Shown: positions 53,200 to 61,377, counted from the first letter of the stretch. The stretch is 64,000 bases of DNA from Nocardioides sp. GY 10113 (GCF_004919105.1 NZ_STGK01000005.1:1-64000), one strand, 5' to 3'. Translations and numbers: made by a program. Notes: generated by a model not told the origin, from the sequence alone.

Positions 53200-54558
53200 A
53201 TGACACCCTGGCTTCTGCTGGGAATCGCCATCCTGCTCATCCTCGCCTGCGGTCTCTTCGTCGCCGCGGAGTTCGCCTTCGTCACGGTCGACCGTGGCCA
53301 GGTCGACCGCGCGGCGGAGTCCGGCGACACCTCTGCCATCGGTCTGCAGCGCGCGCTGCGATCGCTCTCCACGCAGCTGTCCGGAGCGCAGGTCGGGATC
53401 ACCCTCACCAACCTGGGCATCGGCTTCCTGGCCGAGCCCGCGATCGCCGAGCTCCTGCGCGCCCCGTTGACCGGCATCGGGGTGCCCGACTCCGCGGTCA
53501 GCCCGGTCGCGGTGGCCTCGGGCCTGGCGATCAGCACGGTGCTGACCATGCTGATCGGCGAGCTCGTGCCCAAGAACGTCGCGATCGCGCTCCCGCTGGC
53601 CACCGCGCGTGCCACCCAGCGCCCGATGCGCCTGTTCACCGCGGCCTGCGCGGTGCCGATCCGGGGTCTCAACGGCAGCGCCAACGCGATCGTGCGCCGG
53701 CTGGGCATCGAGCCGCAGGAGGAGCTGCGCTCGGCGCGCAGCTCGACCGAGCTCGCCTCGCTGATCCAGCGCTCCGCCCACGAGGGGACGCTGGACGCGG
53801 ACACCGCCGAGCTGATGGAGCGCTCGGTGGAGTTCGGGTCCCGGACCGCGGGCGAGATCATGACGCCGCGGGTGCGCACCCGCTCGCTCGGCGAGCAGGA
53901 CCGTGCCAGTGCGGTGATCGCGCTGACCCGTGAGACGGGGCACTCGCGGTTCCCGGTGCTCGACGAGCAGGACGTCGTGGTCGGCACGGTGCACGTGAAG
54001 AACGCCGTGGCCCTGCCCCTGCACGAGCGCGCGACGGTCAAGGTCAAGCACCTGATGGCCCGACCGATCGAGGTCCCCGACACCCTCCGCCTCGACCCGC
54101 TGCTCGCCCTGCTGCGCGAGGACGGGTTCCAGATGGCGATCGTGCTCGACGAGTACGGCGACCACGCCGGGATCGTGACGCTGGAGGACGTGATCGAGGA
54201 GATCGTCGGCGACATCGCCGACGAGCACGACCGGCTCGGCGCCCGCGGCCGGCTGCGGCGCGACGGGTCCTGGTCGCTCTCCGGTCTGCTGCGGCCCGAC
54301 GAGGTGGAGGACCTGACCGACGTGCCGCTGCCCGAGGGCGAGGACTACGACACGATCGCCGGCCTGGTGCTCAAGGTGCTCGGGCGGATCCCGGTCGCCG
54401 GTGACAGCGCGAGGGTGCCGCTCAGCGACCTCGACGAGGACGGCGAGGCGGTCGGCCGCACCGCGGTGCTGACCGTCGACCACATGGACGGACTGCGCAT
54501 CGACCGGCTGTCGATGCGGGTCGAGGCGCACCCGGCGATGCCGGAGGAGGACCGATGA
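53200..54558 (+). CDS. CorC/HlyC-type membrane protein (DUF21-CBS-CorC)
   Basis: The 452-residue product has an N-terminal DUF21 transmembrane domain (LLLGIAILLILACGLFVAAEFAF, then QLSGAQVGITLTNLGIGFLAEP), a CBS pair (ITPR-like MTPRVRTRSL; LIVLDEYGDHAGIVTLEDVIEEIVGDI) and a C-terminal CorC_HlyC domain. Such proteins are thought to export magnesium or sodium and are often misnamed hemolysins. It overlaps the related gene at 54555 by four bases, so the two likely form a heteromeric transporter. Confidence 0.9.
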   Translation: MTPWLLLGIAILLILACGLFVAAEFAFVTVDRGQVDRAAESGDTSAIGLQRALRSLSTQLSGAQVGITLTNLGIGFLAEPAIAELLRAPLTGIGVPDSAVSPVAVASGLAISTVLTMLIGELVPKNVAIALPLATARATQRPMRLFTAACAVPIRGLNGSANAIVRRLGIEPQEELRSARSSTELASLIQRSAHEGTLDADTAELMERSVEFGSRTAGEIMTPRVRTRSLGEQDRASAVIALTRETGHSRFPVLDEQDVVVGTVHVKNAVALPLHERATVKVKHLMARPIEVPDTLRLDPLLALLREDGFQMAIVLDEYGDHAGIVTLEDVIEEIVGDIADEHDRLGARGRLRRDGSWSLSGLLRPDEVEDLTDVPLPEGEDYDTIAGLVLKVLGRIPVAGDSARVPLSDLDEDGEAVGRTAVLTVDHMDGLRIDRLSMRVEAHPAMPEEDR

Positions 54559-55625
54559 GCGACCTGTACGGCATCGGGCTGGCCGTCCTGCTGCTCCTGG
54601 CCAACGCCTTCTTCGTCGGCGCCGAGTTCGCGCTGATCTCCGCACGGCGCAGCCAGATCGAGCCCATGGCCCACGAGGGCTCGCGCATGGCGCGCACCAC
54701 GCTGCGCGCGATGGAGAACGTCTCGGAGATGATGGCCGGCGCGCAGCTGGGCATCACCATCTGCTCGCTCGGCCTCGGTGCCGTGGCCGAGCCCGCGCTC
54801 GCGCACCTGCTGGAGCCCGGGATCGAGGCGCTCGGCCTGCCGCACGAGGCGGTGCACCCGATCGCTTTCGTGGTCGCGCTCGCCGTGGTGGTCTTCCTGC
54901 ACGTCGTGCTCGGCGAGATGGTGCCGAAGAACATCGCGCTCGCCGGTCCCGACCGGGCGGCGCTCGTCCTGGGGCCGCCGTTGCTCGGCCTGGTGACCGT
55001 GCTGCGGCCGGTGATCGCCTCCATCAACGCGATGGCCAACGGCATCCTCCGCCTGCTGCGGATCGAGCCGAAGGACGAGGTGGCGAGCACCTACACCCGC
55101 GAGGAGGTGGCTGCGCTGGTGGAGGAGTCGCGCGGTGAGGGTCTGCTCGGCGACGGCGAGTACGACCGGCTCTCCGGTGCCCTCGGGTTCACCGAGAAGA
55201 CCGTCGACGCGGTGATGATGGCCCCGGACCGGCTGGCCACGGTCGTCCGCGGTTCGACCGGGGCCGAGGTCGAGGCGCTGTGCGCGAGCACGGGCTTCAG
55301 CCGCTTTCCGGTGGTGGACGGCGCCGAGGCGCCGGAGCTGATCGGCTACCTGCACATCAAGGACGTCCTCGAGCCCGACGAGACCCGACGGCAGCGTCCC
55401 GTGGCGGACCGCTGGATCCGGCCGTTCGCCAATGTCACCCAGGGCAGCCAGCTGCACGAGGTGCTCGAGGTGCTCCAGCGTCGCGGTGCGCACATGGCCC
55501 GCGTCGTGGACACCTCCGGCACGACGCTGGGCGTGGCGGCGCTGGAGGACGTCATCGAGGAGCTGGTCGGGGAGATCCGCGACGCCGCGCACTCCGATGA
55601 CCAGGCTGTGACGGGGGCTGACTAG
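54555..55625 (+). CDS. DUF21-CBS membrane protein, partner of the previous one
   Basis: The 356-residue product repeats the DUF21 plus CBS-pair layout (LLLLANAFFVGAEFALIS, VVLGEMVPKNIAL, FPVVDGAEAPELIGYLHIKDVLEP) but lacks the C-terminal CorC_HlyC domain of its neighbour. The pairing of a long and a short paralogue in a 4-base ATGA overlap is common in actinobacteria. Role as for the neighbour: probable divalent-cation transport. Confidence 0.9.
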   Translation: MSDLYGIGLAVLLLLANAFFVGAEFALISARRSQIEPMAHEGSRMARTTLRAMENVSEMMAGAQLGITICSLGLGAVAEPALAHLLEPGIEALGLPHEAVHPIAFVVALAVVVFLHVVLGEMVPKNIALAGPDRAALVLGPPLLGLVTVLRPVIASINAMANGILRLLRIEPKDEVASTYTREEVAALVEESRGEGLLGDGEYDRLSGALGFTEKTVDAVMMAPDRLATVVRGSTGAEVEALCASTGFSRFPVVDGAEAPELIGYLHIKDVLEPDETRRQRPVADRWIRPFANVTQGSQLHEVLEVLQRRGAHMARVVDTSGTTLGVAALEDVIEELVGEIRDAAHSDDQAVTGAD

Positions 55626-55635
55626 GGTGACCACC

Positions 55636-56259
55636 GTGGCGGATCGGGAGAGCAGGCTCGAGCGCGCCTCCGGGCGGGTGCTGACGGTGCCCAACCTGCT
55701 GAGCATCCTGCGGCTGCTGCTGGTCCCGCTCTTCCTGTGGCTGATGCTGGGGCCCGAGGCCGACGGCTGGGCGCTGGTCGTCCTGGCGGTCTCCGGGGTC
55801 ACCGACTTCCTGGACGGCTGGCTGGCCCGCAAGCTCGACCAGACCTCGCCGCTGGGCCAGCTCCTGGACCCGGTCGCCGACCGCCTCTACATCCTCGCCG
55901 TGGTGGTCGGTCTGGCGCTGCGCGACGTGATCCCGTGGCCGGTGGCGTTGGCCCTCCCGCTGCGCGACCTGCTGATGTGGGGCCTGGTCCCGCTGCTGCG
56001 CACCCGTGGCTACAGCGCGCTTCCCGTGCACTTCCTCGGGAAGGCAGCGACCTTCAACCTCCTCTACGCGTTCCCGCTGCTCCTGCTCGGCGAGGGCGAC
56101 GGCACCGTGGCCACGCTGGCGCTGGTCTTCGGCTGGGCCTTCGCCGCGTGGGGCATCGGCCTCTACTGGTGGGCGGGGCTGCTCTACGCCTGGCAGGTGC
56201 GCACGCTCCTGGCGACCGTCGAGCGGGCACCGCGCCGGAAGGGGTCGGGCCGTGACTGA
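55636..56259 (+). CDS. CDP-alcohol phosphatidyltransferase, PgsA-like
   Basis: The 207-residue membrane enzyme has the complete CDP-alcohol transferase motif D-x2-DG-x2-AR-x8-G-x3-D-x3-D, seen as DFLDGWLARKLDQTSPLGQ followed by LLDPVAD. It joins a CDP-diacylglycerol to an alcohol such as glycerol phosphate or inositol phosphate; the acceptor is not certain. It holds the position of M. tuberculosis pgsA2 (Rv1822). TAGGGT (55623-55628) lies 7 bases before the GTG at 55636, so I prefer that leaderless start to the GTG at 55627. It overlaps the DUF881 gene by 8 bases. Confidence 0.9.
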   Translation: MADRESRLERASGRVLTVPNLLSILRLLLVPLFLWLMLGPEADGWALVVLAVSGVTDFLDGWLARKLDQTSPLGQLLDPVADRLYILAVVVGLALRDVIPWPVALALPLRDLLMWGLVPLLRTRGYSALPVHFLGKAATFNLLYAFPLLLLGEGDGTVATLALVFGWAFAAWGIGLYWWAGLLYAWQVRTLLATVERAPRRKGSGRD

Positions 56260-57100
56260 CGTCACCGACCGGGCCCGGACGCCGCTGCTGACCCTGATCA
56301 CCCAGGAGTCGCTGGACCAGGAGTACCAGGCCGTGGCCGACCGCCGCGGTCCCGGCGCGTCCTTGCGCCGTGTCTCGCGCGTCGGCGTGATCGCCGTCCT
56401 CGGCGCCTTCGCGCTGCTGGTCACCGTCGCGGCGGTGCAGACCTCGCGCAACGCGGCCGACCAGGACGCGAGCCGCGCGGCGCTGATCGCCCGGATCGAG
56501 AGCCGGCGCGACTCCGTCCACGACGCCCAGGGGCGCCTCAACGCCCTGCGCGAGCAGAACGCCCTCGACGAGCAGTCGCTGCGCGAGCTCGGCGACGAGC
56601 TCGCCGCGTTGGAGGCCCGGCGTGCTCGGATCGGCGCCGCCGCGGGCTTCACGCCGGTGGTCGGTCCGGGCATCCGGGTGACGGTCGACAACACTGCGCG
56701 GACCGCCCCCGGCAACGTCGTCCGTGACTCGGACCTCGCGGTGCTGGTCGACGCGCTCTGGTCCGCGGGAGCGGAGGCGATCGCGATCAACGGCCACCGC
56801 CTCACGGCGCGCTCGGCGATCCGGAACTCGGGTACGCCGATCGAGGTCAACAGCACCGGGATCGCTCCGCCGTACTCCGTCGTGGCGGTGGGCAACGTGG
56901 ACCGCCTCGCCGCGGACTTCATCGAGTCCGACGCCGGCCAGGACTTCCTGGCGCTGGTGAACCAGTTCGCCTTCACCTACGAGGTGGACAACCTCTCGCA
57001 GGTCCGCCTGCCTGCCGCGCCCGTGGGGTTGCTCAGGCTACGGTCTGCGCGGGAGCTCTCGAACGAGGGCGCGGAACGACAGGGAGGCGGTGCGGCGTGA
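56252..57100 (+). CDS. DUF881 membrane-anchored protein
   Basis: The 282-residue product has a short cytoplasmic N-terminus, one transmembrane helix (VGVIAVLGAFALLVTVAAV), a coiled coil of about 50 residues (ARIESRRDSVHDAQGRLNAL and on) and a DUF881 domain (FTPVVGPGIRVTV, then AEAIAINGHRLTARSAIR). It corresponds to Rv1823 in gene order. The family is linked to cell division and sporulation genes but has no known activity. It ends with a 4-base overlap with the sbp gene. Confidence 0.9.
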   Translation: MTDVTDRARTPLLTLITQESLDQEYQAVADRRGPGASLRRVSRVGVIAVLGAFALLVTVAAVQTSRNAADQDASRAALIARIESRRDSVHDAQGRLNALREQNALDEQSLRELGDELAALEARRARIGAAAGFTPVVGPGIRVTVDNTARTAPGNVVRDSDLAVLVDALWSAGAEAIAINGHRLTARSAIRNSGTPIEVNSTGIAPPYSVVAVGNVDRLAADFIESDAGQDFLALVNQFAFTYEVDNLSQVRLPAAPVGLLRLRSARELSNEGAERQGGGAA

Positions 57101-57429
57101 TCGCGGTTCTGGGGCTGCTGGCGGGGGTCGCGCTCGGGCTGGTCTTCCAGCCCGACGTGCCGGTCGGTCTCGAGCCCTACCTGCCGATCGCGGTGGTCGC
57201 CGCCCTGGACGCGGTCTTCGGTGGCCTGCGCGCCTACCTCGACGGCATCTTCGACGACAAGGTCTTCGTCGTCTCGTTCGTCAGCAACGTGGTGATCGCC
57301 GCCGGCATCGTCTACCTGGGCGATCGACTGGGGGTCGGCGGCCAGCTCTCCACCGGCGTCGTCGTTGTCCTGGGCATCCGGATCTTCACCAACGCCGCCG
57401 CCATCCGAAGGCACGTCTTCCATGCTTGA
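57097..57429 (+). CDS. sbp: Small basic protein Sbp (DUF1290)
   Basis: The 110-residue product has three helices and the DUF1290 pattern: VLGLLAGVALGLVFQPDVP, then LPIAVVAALDAVFGGLRAYLDGIFDDKVF. It is the Rv1824/Sbp homologue; in Bacillus the gene sits near ftsA-ftsZ, but function is unknown. The GTG at 57097 overlaps the upstream stop (GTGA) and the end overlaps the next gene by 8 bases. Confidence 0.9.
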   Translation: MIAVLGLLAGVALGLVFQPDVPVGLEPYLPIAVVAALDAVFGGLRAYLDGIFDDKVFVVSFVSNVVIAAGIVYLGDRLGVGGQLSTGVVVVLGIRIFTNAAAIRRHVFHA

Positions 57430-58333
57430 CGAGACCGACCAGCGCGCGGCCGAGGGCGCCGAGGAGTCGGTCGAGGAACCGACGGAGCAGCCGGTCGACG
57501 AGCCGACCGACGAGCCGACCGACGAGCCGACCGACGAGCCGACCGACGAGGCTGCGACGCAGGCGCCCGTGGCGGACCCGGCGCCGGAGGAGTCGACCCG
57601 GCGCACGTCGCCGGGCACCCCGGGCAGCCGCGTCGTGGCGGCGCTGCGCAACCCGACCCGGCGCCAGGTCGTGGTGGCGGTGCTGCTGGCCATGGTCGGC
57701 TTCGGGGCGGTGACGCAGGTGCGGATCGCCGGCGTCGAGGACAACTACGCGGGGCTGCGGCAGCAGGACCTGATCGACGTCCTCAACGCGTTGGCGGGCG
57801 CCCGGCAGCAGGCCGAGAGCGACGTCGACCGGCTGGAGACGGTCCGCGACGACCTGCGCAACGACAGCACCAAGCGACGGACGGCGCTCGAGCAGGCTCA
57901 GGGCGAGGTCGACGACCTGAACGTGCTGGCCGGTCTCGTGCCGGTCACCGGGCCCGGCATCCGGATCACGATCACCGAGGTGGACGGCACCGTCCGGCTC
58001 TCGTCGATGCTCGACACCGTGCAGGAGCTGCGCACCGTCGGCGCCGAGGCGATGCAGATCAACGGCAAGATCCGGATCGTCGCGCAGACCTCGTTCGCCG
58101 AGACCGACGGCGGGTTCCTGGTGGACGGGGAGCTCGTCGAGGCCCCGTTCGTCATCGACGTGATCGGCGACCCGGACGTGCTGAGTGCGGCGATGGTCTT
58201 CGCGTTCGGCCCGCGGCAGCAGCTGCGCGACGACGGAGCCGAGGTCGTGGTCACCAAGCTGTCCTCGCTCGACATCGAATCGGTGCGCGACAACGCCGAT
58301 GGGCGCTTCGCGGAGCCGGACCCCGACCAGTAG
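57422..58333 (+). CDS. DUF881 protein with acidic DEPT-repeat N-terminus
   Basis: The 303-residue product corresponds to Rv1825. Its cytoplasmic N-terminus of about 80 residues is very acidic and contains four DEPT repeats encoded by the tandem repeat at 57497-57544. A transmembrane helix (VVVAVLLAMVGFGAVTQV), a coiled coil and the DUF881 domain (LVPVTGPGIRITI, AEAMQINGKIRIVAQTSF) follow. With its paralogue at 56252 and Sbp it probably forms a membrane complex. A strong hairpin 12 bases after the stop ends the operon. Confidence 0.9.
   Translation: MLDETDQRAAEGAEESVEEPTEQPVDEPTDEPTDEPTDEPTDEAATQAPVADPAPEESTRRTSPGTPGSRVVAALRNPTRRQVVVAVLLAMVGFGAVTQVRIAGVEDNYAGLRQQDLIDVLNALAGARQQAESDVDRLETVRDDLRNDSTKRRTALEQAQGEVDDLNVLAGLVPVTGPGIRITITEVDGTVRLSSMLDTVQELRTVGAEAMQINGKIRIVAQTSFAETDGGFLVDGELVEAPFVIDVIGDPDVLSAAMVFAFGPRQQLRDDGAEVVVTKLSSLDIESVRDNADGRFAEPDPDQ
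57497..57544 (+). repeat. In-frame 12-bp tandem repeat
   Basis: GACGAGCCGACC is repeated four times, encoding (Asp-Glu-Pro-Thr)4 in the disordered N-terminus of the DUF881 protein. In-frame length change would be tolerated. Confidence 0.9.
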
Positions 58334-58345
58334 CCTTCTGACCCG

Positions 58346-58366
58346 GGGCCACCGTCACGGTGGCCC
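58346..58366 (+). terminator. Hairpin between DUF881 and gcvH
   Basis: GGGCCACCGT and ACGGTGGCCC are complementary around one base; eight base pairs with a 5-base loop can form. It lies 12 bases after the DUF881 stop and 32 before gcvH. Confidence 0.6.
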
Positions 58367-58398
58367 GGACCAGCAGCGGCACCCGAGGAGCGCGCACC

Positions 58399-58785
58399 GT
58401 GAACCCCACGAACCTGAAGTACACCGCCGAGCACGAGTGGGTCGCAGAGGCGGGCAGTGCCCCGGGGTCGGTCCGGGTCGGCATCACCGACTTCGCCCAG
58501 GACGCCCTCGGCGACATCGTCTACGTGTCCCTCCCGGAGGTCGGCGAGGCCCTGACCGCCGGCGCGCCCTGCGGCGAGCTGGAGTCCACCAAGTCGGTGA
58601 GCGACATCTACGCGCCGATCGACGGCGAGGTCGTCGCGCGCAACGACGCACTCGACGCCACGCCGGAGCTGGTCAACAGCGACCCGTACGGCGAGGGCTG
58701 GCTCTTCGAGGTCGTCCCTTCGGTCGAGGGCGCGCTGGCCGATCTGATGGACGCCAGTTCCTACGAGGCCCAGCTCGGTTCCTGA
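58399..58785 (+). CDS. gcvH: Glycine cleavage system H protein
   Basis: The 128-residue product carries the lipoyl-lysine site ELESTKSVSDIYAP (Lys65) and the usual start (KYTAEHEWV). It shuttles the aminomethyl group between GcvP, GcvT and the dihydrolipoyl dehydrogenase. The GTG at 58399 follows GAGGAG. gcvP is encoded 3 kb downstream on the same strand; gcvT is not in the window. Confidence 0.97.
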   Translation: MNPTNLKYTAEHEWVAEAGSAPGSVRVGITDFAQDALGDIVYVSLPEVGEALTAGAPCGELESTKSVSDIYAPIDGEVVARNDALDATPELVNSDPYGEGWLFEVVPSVEGALADLMDASSYEAQLGS

Positions 58786-58824
58786 TCATCCGGCGCCGGG
58801 CAGGGTGTAGGTTCGAACCATCCA

Positions 58825-58848
58825 CCTCACTGTCAGGGTGAGGGTTGT
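58825..58848 (+). promoter_or_regulatory. Palindrome and shared 14-mer before the FHA gene
   Basis: CCTCAC-N7-GTGAGG (58825-58843) overlaps AGGGTGAGGGTTGT (58835-58848). A near-identical 14-mer, AGGGTGAGAGTTTT, lies at 60674. TAGGTT (58808-58813) is a likely minus-10, so the palindrome sits in the transcribed leader of the FHA gene. Confidence 0.4.
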
Positions 58849-58863
58849 GCCTGAGGAGGCTTG

Positions 58864-59400
58864 ATGCCGTTCTGCACCAACTGCGGTCGGCAGAACCCGG
58901 ACGATGCGCGGTTCTGCTCCCAGTGCGGTACGCGGCTGGTGATCGCGGAGTCCGCGCCGACCGAGACCCCGGATCCCGCCGTCTCGCCGATGACCGAGAC
59001 CACCGCGACGATCCAGTTCGGCGGCGGCGACAAGGTCGAGACGTCCGACCGGGCGCTGAACCCGGTCGATGCGGCGGCCGTCGACGCGCTGCCGCTCGGT
59101 CACGCCCTGCTGGTGGTGCAGAAGGGTCCGGGGGCGGGCAGCCGCTTCCTCCTCGACCAGTCCGAGGTGACCGCGGGCCGTCACCCCGACAGCGCGATCT
59201 TCCTGGACGACGTCACGGTCTCGCGCCGGCATGCGACGTTCCGCCGTGAGGCCAACGGGTACACGGTCGCGGACGCGGGAAGCCTCAACGGCACCTACGT
59301 CAACCGCGACCGGATCGAGCAGGTGCTGCTCAAGGACAGTGACGAGGTCCAGATCGGCAAGTACCGGTTGGTCTACTTCGCCGGGCACGAGAGCGCCTGA
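58864..59400 (+). CDS. garA: GarA-like FHA protein with zinc ribbon
   Basis: The 178-residue product has a C-terminal FHA domain (GRHPDSAIFLDDVTVSRRHATF, SLNGTYVN), which binds phosphothreonine. A TETTAT segment at Thr46-Thr47 matches the position of the ETT phosphorylation motif of M. tuberculosis GarA, the target of kinases PknB and PknG. GarA regulates 2-oxoglutarate metabolism by binding its enzymes. Unlike M. tuberculosis GarA, this protein begins with a zinc ribbon (Cys4, Cys7, Cys18, Cys21). Gene order supports GarA. ATG at 58864 follows GAGGAGG. Confidence 0.85.
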   Translation: MPFCTNCGRQNPDDARFCSQCGTRLVIAESAPTETPDPAVSPMTETTATIQFGGGDKVETSDRALNPVDAAAVDALPLGHALLVVQKGPGAGSRFLLDQSEVTAGRHPDSAIFLDDVTVSRRHATFRREANGYTVADAGSLNGTYVNRDRIEQVLLKDSDEVQIGKYRLVYFAGHESA

Positions 59401-59405
59401 TCTCG

Positions 59406-60155
59406 ATGGTTCCCGCTCGCCCGGATCCGGCGCCCAGATCGGTCGCCGCCCGGGAGCTGTTCAACATCGGGCAGGTGCTCGACCTGCTGCGCGAGGACTT
59501 CCCGTCGGTGACGATCTCGAAGATCCGGTTCCTCGAGGAGCAGGGGCTGATCAAGCCCGAGCGCACCCCCGCCGGCTACCGGAAGTTCGCCCACCGCGAC
59601 GTCGAGCGCCTGCGGTACGTGCTGCGCATGCAGCGCGACCACTACCTCCCGCTCAAGGTGATCGGGGAGCACCTCGACGCGATCGACAGCGGCCTGGCGC
59701 CGCCGCCGATCGAGCCGGTGGTCCCGGTGGTGCCGCAGGTGCAGCTCGGTGCCGACGGCGTGCCCACGCCGGAGTCCTTCCGGCGCCGCGACCAGGTGCG
59801 GCTCTCCCGGCAGGAGCTGATCAAGATCTCGGGCATCGACGAGGACCTGCTGACCGCGCTCGAGGGCTTCGGGCTGATCGTGGGGTCGGCGACCGGCCAC
59901 TTCGACAGCGACGCGCTGGTCGTGGCGCAGACCGCGCGCGAGCTGGGTGACTTCGGCATCGAGCCGCGTCACCTGCGCGCGTTCAAGGCCGCCGCGGACC
60001 GCGAGGTCGGTCTGATCGGTCAGATCGTCGCGCCCGTGCGCCGCGGCCGCGACGCCGCGGCGGCGGCTCGGGCCGAGGAGGCCGTCAGCGAGATCGCCGC
60101 GCTGTCGGTCAAGCTGCACGCCACGCTCGTCAAGGCCGGGCTCCGCCGGCTCTGA
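59406..60155 (+). CDS. ftsR: MerR family regulator FtsR (Rv1828-like)
   Basis: The 249-residue product has a MerR helix-turn-helix (FNIGQVLDLLREDFPSVTISKIRFLEEQGLIKPERTPAGYRKF) and a second winged-helix-like segment (SRQELIKISGIDEDLLTALEGFGLIV). This two-domain layout and the gene order identify it with Rv1828, called FtsR in Corynebacterium glutamicum, where it activates ftsZ. It starts 5 bases after the FHA gene, so it is co-transcribed with it. Confidence 0.85.
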   Translation: MVPARPDPAPRSVAARELFNIGQVLDLLREDFPSVTISKIRFLEEQGLIKPERTPAGYRKFAHRDVERLRYVLRMQRDHYLPLKVIGEHLDAIDSGLAPPPIEPVVPVVPQVQLGADGVPTPESFRRRDQVRLSRQELIKISGIDEDLLTALEGFGLIVGSATGHFDSDALVVAQTARELGDFGIEPRHLRAFKAAADREVGLIGQIVAPVRRGRDAAAAARAEEAVSEIAALSVKLHATLVKAGLRRL

Positions 60156-60194
60156 GGTCCCACCGCCGTCCCCGGCTGTGAGTACGCTGGAGCC

Positions 60195-60662
60195 ATGCGC
60201 GAGGTCGACGTCATGGGTGTCCGGGTGGAGATGCCGTCCAACCAGCCGATCGTGCTGCTGCGCGAGGTGAGCGGGGATCGCTACCTGCCGATCTGGATCG
60301 GCGCGGTGGAGGCGACCGCGATCGCCTTCGCGCAGCAGGGCGTGGTGCCCCCGCGCCCCCTCACCCACGACCTGATGAAGGACATCCTCACCGCGACCGG
60401 CAACGACCTGGAGCAGGTGCGGATCACCGACGTCCGTGACGGCGTCTTCTTCGCCACGCTGGTCTTCAGCTCGGGCGCCGAGGTCAGCGCCCGACCGTCC
60501 GACTCGATCGCGCTCGCCCTGCGCACGGGCACCACGATCTACTGCGACGAGGGGGTGCTCGACGAGGCGGGCCTCGCCGTGCCCACCGAGGAGGAGGACG
60601 AGGTCGAGCGTTTCCGTGAGTTTCTCGACCACGTCTCTCCCGAGGACTTCGAATCGACGTAA
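60195..60662 (+). CDS. Bifunctional nuclease domain protein (DUF151)
   Basis: The 155-residue product is a DUF151 protein: VRVEMPSNQPIVLLREVSGDRYLPIWIGAVEATAIAF, then RPSDSIALALRTGTTIYCDE. Relatives have been reported to cleave DNA and RNA, but the biological role is unclear. It is the Rv1829 counterpart. TACGCT (60183-60188) lies 6 bases before the ATG at 60195, so it also has its own leaderless promoter. Confidence 0.9.
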   Translation: MREVDVMGVRVEMPSNQPIVLLREVSGDRYLPIWIGAVEATAIAFAQQGVVPPRPLTHDLMKDILTATGNDLEQVRITDVRDGVFFATLVFSSGAEVSARPSDSIALALRTGTTIYCDEGVLDEAGLAVPTEEEDEVERFREFLDHVSPEDFEST

Positions 60663-60673
60663 CGTTCATGTTG

Positions 60674-60737
60674 AGGGTGAGAGTTTTCGCGACACGCCCC
60701 GTAGGTCTTTGACCCCCTTCGGGGGCACCCGTAGCGT
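60674..60737 (+). promoter_or_regulatory. Promoter of the second MerR gene with palindromic spacer
   Basis: TTTGAC (60708-60713) and TAGCGT (60732-60737) are 18 bases apart. The spacer contains CCCCCTTCGGGGG (60713-60725), a perfect palindrome in the usual place for MerR-type binding. The 14-mer AGGGTGAGAGTTTT at 60674-60687 matches the one before the FHA gene at 12 of 14 positions. Confidence 0.6.
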
Positions 60738-60771
60738 CATCTCTTGCCCACCTGGAACCACGGAGGACCGA

Positions 60772-61359
60772 GTGAACGAGCAGCAGCCGAAGACGGCCCA
60801 TGACCCTGCGGCATCCGCCGCCGCCGAGGAGCAGGGCCTCCTCTTCACCGACGACGTGTCGCCGCTGCCCAGCGACCTCGGCTACCGCGGTCCGACGGCG
60901 TGCAATGCCGCCGGCATCACCTACCGGCAGCTCGACTACTGGGCGCGTACCGGCCTCATCGAGCCCAGTGTGCGCGGTGCCAGCGGCTCCGGTTCGCAGC
61001 GGCTCTACAGCTTCCGCGACATCCTGATCCTCAAGGTCATCAAGAGCCTGCTCGACGCGGGCATCTCGCTGCAGCAGGTGCGTACCGCGGTCGGTCACCT
61101 CCGTGACCGGGGCACCGACGACCTGACGCAGGTCACGCTGATGAGCGATGGCGCCTCGGTCTACGAGTGCACGAGCAACGACGAGGTGATCGACCTCCTC
61201 CAGGGCGGCCAGGGCGTCTTCGGCATCGCGATCGGTGGTGTGTGGCGGGAGATCGAGGGCACGCTCTCCTCGCTGCCCAGCGAGCGTGCCTCGGACGGCT
61301 CGTCCTCCACCGGCGCCGACGAGCTCGCGGCTCGACGAGCCGCCCGCAACGCGGTCTGA
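60772..61359 (+). CDS. MerR family regulator, Rv1830-like
   Basis: The 195-residue product has a MerR helix-turn-helix (GYRGPTACNAAGITYRQLDYWARTGLIEP, then GSQRLYSFRDILILKVIKSLLDAGISLQQVRTAV) and a C-terminal effector part (LLQGGQGVFGIAIGGVWREIEG). Gene order and sequence match Rv1830, a regulator implicated in mycobacterial cell-division control. The GTG at 60772 follows GGAGGA. The palindrome in its own promoter spacer suggests autoregulation. Confidence 0.85.
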   Translation: MNEQQPKTAHDPAASAAAEEQGLLFTDDVSPLPSDLGYRGPTACNAAGITYRQLDYWARTGLIEPSVRGASGSGSQRLYSFRDILILKVIKSLLDAGISLQQVRTAVGHLRDRGTDDLTQVTLMSDGASVYECTSNDEVIDLLQGGQGVFGIAIGGVWREIEGTLSSLPSERASDGSSSTGADELAARRAARNAV

Positions 61360-61377
61360 TCGTTCCTCACTGATAGG

